Below, one piece after another: positions 6,413-8,832 of a stretch of 8,832 nucleotides of DNA (positions are counted from its first letter, which is position 1; each line of letters starts with the position of its first letter). Where the stretch lies: NCBI GenBank assembly GCA_018661145.1, contig JABJIU010000143.1, positions 1 to 8,832 of the forward strand. The letters run 5' to 3'. The notes under the pieces are model-generated. The model made no database searches. It was not told where the DNA came from and saw only the letters and a list, made by a program, of their open reading frames with translations. Both the position numbers and the translations under genes were made by a program. The DNA is from Pseudomonadota bacterium (GTDB lineage Bacteria; Pseudomonadota; Gammaproteobacteria; Arenicellales; UBA868).

Positions 6413-7090
6413 ATGAGCGTGAATAAGTTCAAAGGGGTTCGAGCCTGCGTGTTCGACGCCTATGGAACCTTGTTTGATGTGCACTCTGCCGTCGGGCGTC
6501 ATTCAGCTCGACTGCCTGATGCCAGCGCCGTTTCAATATTGTGGCGCACCAAGCAACTCGAATATACCTGGCTGCGTACCCTCATGGGCCGATATGTGGA
6601 TTTCTGGCAGATCACTCAGGATGCCTTGAATTTTTCCCTTGATACTTATGAGGTGACTGATGCGGCGCTGCAACAGGATTTGATGCAGGCCTATCTTGAA
6701 TTATCCTGCTACCCCGAGGCGCCGAAAGTGCTTGAAGCACTGAAGGAAAAAGGTTTTCGTTGTGCAATCTTGTCCAACGGTTCTGCCGAGATGCTGAATT
6801 CTGCGGTTCGAAACAGCGCACTTCAGGATTTTTTCGAGGCAGTAATTTCAGTTGATTCCCTCGGTGTCTACAAGCCGGACCCGCGGGTTTACCAGATGGC
6901 GGTTGATCAGCTGGATCTTCAGCCGGGCGAGATCGCATTCCAGTCGTCCAATGCGTGGGATGCGGCGGGCGCGGGCGCTTTTGGATTCAAGGTTGCCTGG
7001 ATCAACCGCTTCGGTCAGCAGGCCGAACGCCTCGGTACCCTTGCCGATGCAGAACTTAAGGACTTGGGGGGTTTGCCCGATTTGCTGTAG
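6413..7090 (+). CDS. HAD-superfamily hydrolase, (S)-2-haloacid dehalogenase type II
   Basis: A 225-residue HAD-like hydrolase of the L-2-haloacid dehalogenase group, which splits halide from L-2-haloalkanoates to give D-2-hydroxy acids. All residues known to act in Pseudomonas L-DEX YL have counterparts: nucleophile Asp15 in 'VFDAYGTLFD', Thr19, Arg45 in 'LWRTKQLEYTWLR', Ser121-Asn122 ('ILSNGS'), Lys154 and Tyr160 ('YKPDPRVY'), and Ser178, Asn180 and Asp183 in 'FQSSNAWDAAGA'. This makes true dehalogenase activity more likely than for a generic HAD phosphatase, although marine bacteria often carry such genes without proven substrates. Start: the frame is open to an ATG at 6380 that overlaps the thioesterase gene, but the ATG at 6413 has AGGA four bases upstream and puts motif I at the usual distance from the N-terminus. 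It converges with the HMG-CoA lyase gene. Confidence 0.9.
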   Translation: MSVNKFKGVRACVFDAYGTLFDVHSAVGRHSARLPDASAVSILWRTKQLEYTWLRTLMGRYVDFWQITQDALNFSLDTYEVTDAALQQDLMQAYLELSCYPEAPKVLEALKEKGFRCAILSNGSAEMLNSAVRNSALQDFFEAVISVDSLGVYKPDPRVYQMAVDQLDLQPGEIAFQSSNAWDAAGAGAFGFKVAWINRFGQQAERLGTLADAELKDLGGLPDLL

Positions 7091-7132
7091 TCGTTTCAGC
7101 CCGAGGACTATTGGTAAGATTCCCAGAGGTGC

Positions 7133-8035
7133 TCAGTGTCGTTTGGCGAGTTGGGCCCGTGCGACCCGGGAGGCCGGAGGATGTCCCAGTCGGCGACTCA
7201 GTGAATCGGTGATGGTGACGAGCTGATCAAGATCAGTCGCGCAGTCAATGCCAAGACCCTCCATCATGTAGACGACGTCTTCAGTCGCCACATTGCCGGC
7301 AGAGCCGGATGCGTAGGGACATCCGCCCAACCCGCCAACAGCGGTGTCTACTGTGGTTACACCGATCTCGATACAGGCAAGAATGTTGGCAAGCGCCTGA
7401 CCATAGGTATCGTGAAAGTGCACCGAGAGGCTATCGATACCGGTTTCGCTCGCGCAGGCTTTTGCTAGCGCGCGCGCCTTGTCCGGAGTGCCAACGCCAA
7501 TGGTATCGCCCAGAGAAATTTCGGAGCAGCCCATTGCGATCAGTTTCGCCGCCAGACTGACCACCTGAGCGATCTCCACCTTGCCCTCGTATGGGCAGCC
7601 CAGCACACAGGAGATGTAGCCGCGGATGACGACGCCATCGTCCTTGGCGAGTGCACACACCTCGGCAAAGCGTGAAAGGCTTTCATCAATGCTGCAGTTG
7701 ATGTTGCGCTGTGAGAAGGTTTCTGACGCAGCGCCGAAGATCGCAATCTCACGGGCGCCCGCCGCTCGGGCATTCTCGTAGCCTGTTTTGTTGGGTACGA
7801 GTACCGGAAGGCGAAGATCTACTCGTCCCGAGAGTGATTCCAGCACTTCGTCGCTGCCGGCCATCTGCGGAACCCAGCGGGGTGATACAAAGGACCCGGC
7901 TTCAATATCTTTGAGTCCGGCAGCGGCCAGTTGCTGTATCAGCTCGACACGCTCCTGGGGTGACAGGGGTTGGGCTTCGTTCTGTAGCCCGTCGCGGGGT
8001 CCCACTTCGACGATTCGGATGTAGTCGGGTCTCAT
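7133..8035 (-). CDS. mvaB: Hydroxymethylglutaryl-CoA lyase
   Basis: Splits HMG-CoA into acetyl-CoA and acetoacetate, the last step of leucine breakdown. The 300-residue length is usual for bacterial HMG-CoA lyases. The TIM-barrel (HMGL-like) motifs are all present: 'VEVGPRDGLQNE' with Arg14 and metal-binding Asp15, 'SLGDTIGVGTP' (about 174-184), metal-binding His206 and His208 in 'VHFHDTYGQA', and the signature loop 'GGLGGCPYASGSAGNVATEDV' (234-254) with catalytic Cys239 and metal ligand Asn248. No targeting sequence is visible, as expected. It starts 16 bases after the acetyltransferase stop; the likely ribosome site GAGG (8050-8047) lies right next to that stop, suggesting translational coupling. 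Other leucine/isovalerate genes (liu cluster) are not in the window. Confidence 0.96.
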   Translation of the reverse strand: MRPDYIRIVEVGPRDGLQNEAQPLSPQERVELIQQLAAAGLKDIEAGSFVSPRWVPQMAGSDEVLESLSGRVDLRLPVLVPNKTGYENARAAGAREIAIFGAASETFSQRNINCSIDESLSRFAEVCALAKDDGVVIRGYISCVLGCPYEGKVEIAQVVSLAAKLIAMGCSEISLGDTIGVGTPDKARALAKACASETGIDSLSVHFHDTYGQALANILACIEIGVTTVDTAVGGLGGCPYASGSAGNVATEDVVYMMEGLGIDCATDLDQLVTITDSLSRRLGHPPASRVARAQLAKRH

Positions 8036-8051
8036 AAATTATTTTGCCTCT

Positions 8052-8594
8052 TCAAGATGCTGACAGCACAATCCGGTAGTAGATGCACAGATCAGGTTCG
8101 ATACCGTCTTGGTAGTCTTTTTCAATTATATGAACTGCCCGGGCGCCAAGCGAACTATTCAGCCGCCACATGGCATTGGCGAGCCCTGCACGGTTGCGCC
8201 CGGAGACCTGTTCGAATCCCTCTGACCGTGCGGCGTCGATCTGGTGTGCTTTAAGTTCTCGGCCGATTCCCTGACCGCGATACTCATCATGGACCAGGGT
8301 ATCGGCTGCATAGAGCACCGTAGCGCTGCCTCGTAATGAATCTTCGGCCGGGCCGCGAACATGGGAAAAGGCCTCGAGCGGTGCTCCCAGACAAAAGCCG
8401 GCCAGTTGCTCCCCATTGATGGCTGCGAGACTGACACCTTTTTTGTGACAAATGATCTTTTCAAGGGTCTCGGGCGTATCCTGCCGGGAGGGTTCGTAAG
8501 TCTGTGTTTCAAGACGAAGCAGTTGCGACCGCCAGTGGCCCCAGTTTGTGGCATTCAGGCGCTCGTACTGTGTGGTTGTGCTGATTACAGGCAT
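8052..8594 (-). CDS. GNAT-family N-acetyltransferase
   Basis: A 180-residue single-domain GNAT protein that should transfer an acetyl group from acetyl-CoA to an unknown amine. The N-terminal part (1-55) covers the first helices, followed by strands 'GVSLAAINGEQLAGFCLGAP'. Motif A is clear: 'LYAADTLVHDEYRGQGIGRELKAHQI' (94-119), with the pyrophosphate-binding loop Arg106-Gly-Gln-Gly-Ile-Gly111. Motif B is 'NRAGLANAMWRLNSSLGAR' (134-152). The C-terminal 'IIEKDYQDGIEPDLCIYYRIVL' fits the last strands. The ATG at 8594 lies 11 bases after the stop of the upstream nuclease-like gene; a weak AAGGG precedes it. It lies in a row with mvaB on the same strand, so they are probably co-transcribed. The substrate is not recognisable. 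Confidence 0.87.
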   Translation of the reverse strand: MPVISTTTQYERLNATNWGHWRSQLLRLETQTYEPSRQDTPETLEKIICHKKGVSLAAINGEQLAGFCLGAPLEAFSHVRGPAEDSLRGSATVLYAADTLVHDEYRGQGIGRELKAHQIDAARSEGFEQVSGRNRAGLANAMWRLNSSLGARAVHIIEKDYQDGIEPDLCIYYRIVLSAS

Positions 8595-8605
8595 CCGAGA
8601 GACCC

Positions 8606-8832
8606 TTAGTCGGTACTGGCTTCGCCCGTGCGCTGTTGGTGCCGTTCCCGGGACCGAACGATGCTCTCATGCCGCGCGCTACAGACGTCACAGTCAGAAG
8701 CGTCTGATCTTCGCCAGTTGTCGGGCGGAACGAAGCCATCGCGCCAGATACCGAGCGCTTCTTCTCGGGCGAGTTCTTCTTCTTCCTGGAAAGGAGCTGC
8801 TGGACTGGCATTGGTGAGCGCCCATCCATAGC
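8606..8832 (-). CDS. C-terminal part of a probable staphylococcal-nuclease-like (thermonuclease family) protein, truncated by window edge
   Basis: An open frame runs in from the right edge and ends at a TAA at 8608-8606, giving the last 74 residues of a protein whose start lies outside. The pattern 'GWALTNASPAAPFQEEEELAREEALGIWRDGFVPPDNWRR' fits the C-terminal end of proteobacterial SNase-like proteins, where a helix rich in Ala/Glu leads to 'GIW-x-G-x-F-x-x-P-x-x-W-R'. The catalytic core of the family lies upstream and cannot be seen. The tail continues with 'DCDVCSARHESIVRSRERHQQR', a Cys-x-x-Cys plus histidine that could bind zinc. The other two minus-strand frames here give either a stop or an unnatural, arginine/serine-rich translation. 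The gene is followed after 11 bases by the acetyltransferase, pointing to one operon. Family assignment is by eye from the C-terminus only. Confidence 0.6.
   Translation of the reverse strand, partial: YGWALTNASPAAPFQEEEELAREEALGIWRDGFVPPDNWRRSDASDCDVCSARHESIVRSRERHQQRTGEASTD

Noticed and set aside
7091..7132. Terminator between the convergent HAD and mvaB genes
   Set aside because: I could not find a convincing inverted repeat with a T-run in this 42-base gap.
8509..8829. 106-residue minus-strand open frame starting with an ATG near the right edge
   Set aside because: It overlaps the start of the GNAT gene and competes with the open frame that gives a family-like nuclease C-terminus; its translation is low in pattern and looks like a shadow.
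8548..8831. Plus-strand open frames of 67-89 residues at the right edge
   Set aside because: Both are antisense to the nuclease-like fragment and the GNAT start, with no ribosome site and no recognisable family.

Overview
The window looks like ordinary chromosomal DNA of a gammaproteobacterium, possibly marine or free-living. The evidence is a SurA-type periplasmic chaperone, a glnK-amtB nitrogen pair with a sigma-54 promoter, and UbiK and ComM beside it. As I recall, Pseudomonas carries glnK, amtB, ubiK and comM close together. Genus cannot be fixed from the sequence. There are ten complete or nearly complete genes plus one gene fragment at the right edge. I see no RNA genes, insertion sequences, phage genes or CRISPR array.

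Left part (1-3518). surA enters from the left edge and ends at a strong intrinsic terminator. Facing it is the glnK-amtB pair on the minus strand: a PII signal protein followed by an ammonium channel. The 269-base gap upstream of glnK holds a consensus sigma-54 promoter and two NtrC-like palindromes about 95 and 124 bases upstream of the predicted start point. This is the expected layout for induction under nitrogen limitation. Divergent from it is ubiK, an accessory factor for ubiquinone synthesis, followed by comM, a AAA+ helicase of the YifB family.

Middle part (5100-7090). An ECHDC3-like member of the crotonase superfamily (minus strand) converges on comM with almost no gap. It diverges from a two-gene plus-strand unit: a hotdog-fold thioesterase of the PaaI type, then a HAD hydrolase that keeps the full active-site set of L-2-haloacid dehalogenases.

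Right part (7133-8832). A minus-strand, tightly spaced run holds the C-terminal end of a probable staphylococcal-nuclease-like protein (cut by the window edge), a GNAT acetyltransferase, and HMG-CoA lyase, the last step of leucine breakdown. With the crotonase and thioesterase this gives the region an acyl-CoA flavour, but the genes are on different strands and need not form one pathway.

No clearly new system is visible. The points most worth checking are the glnK sigma-54/NtrC control region shared with ubiK, the crotonase homologue that lacks both catalytic glutamates, and the Cys-x-x-Cys tail of the nuclease-like fragment.
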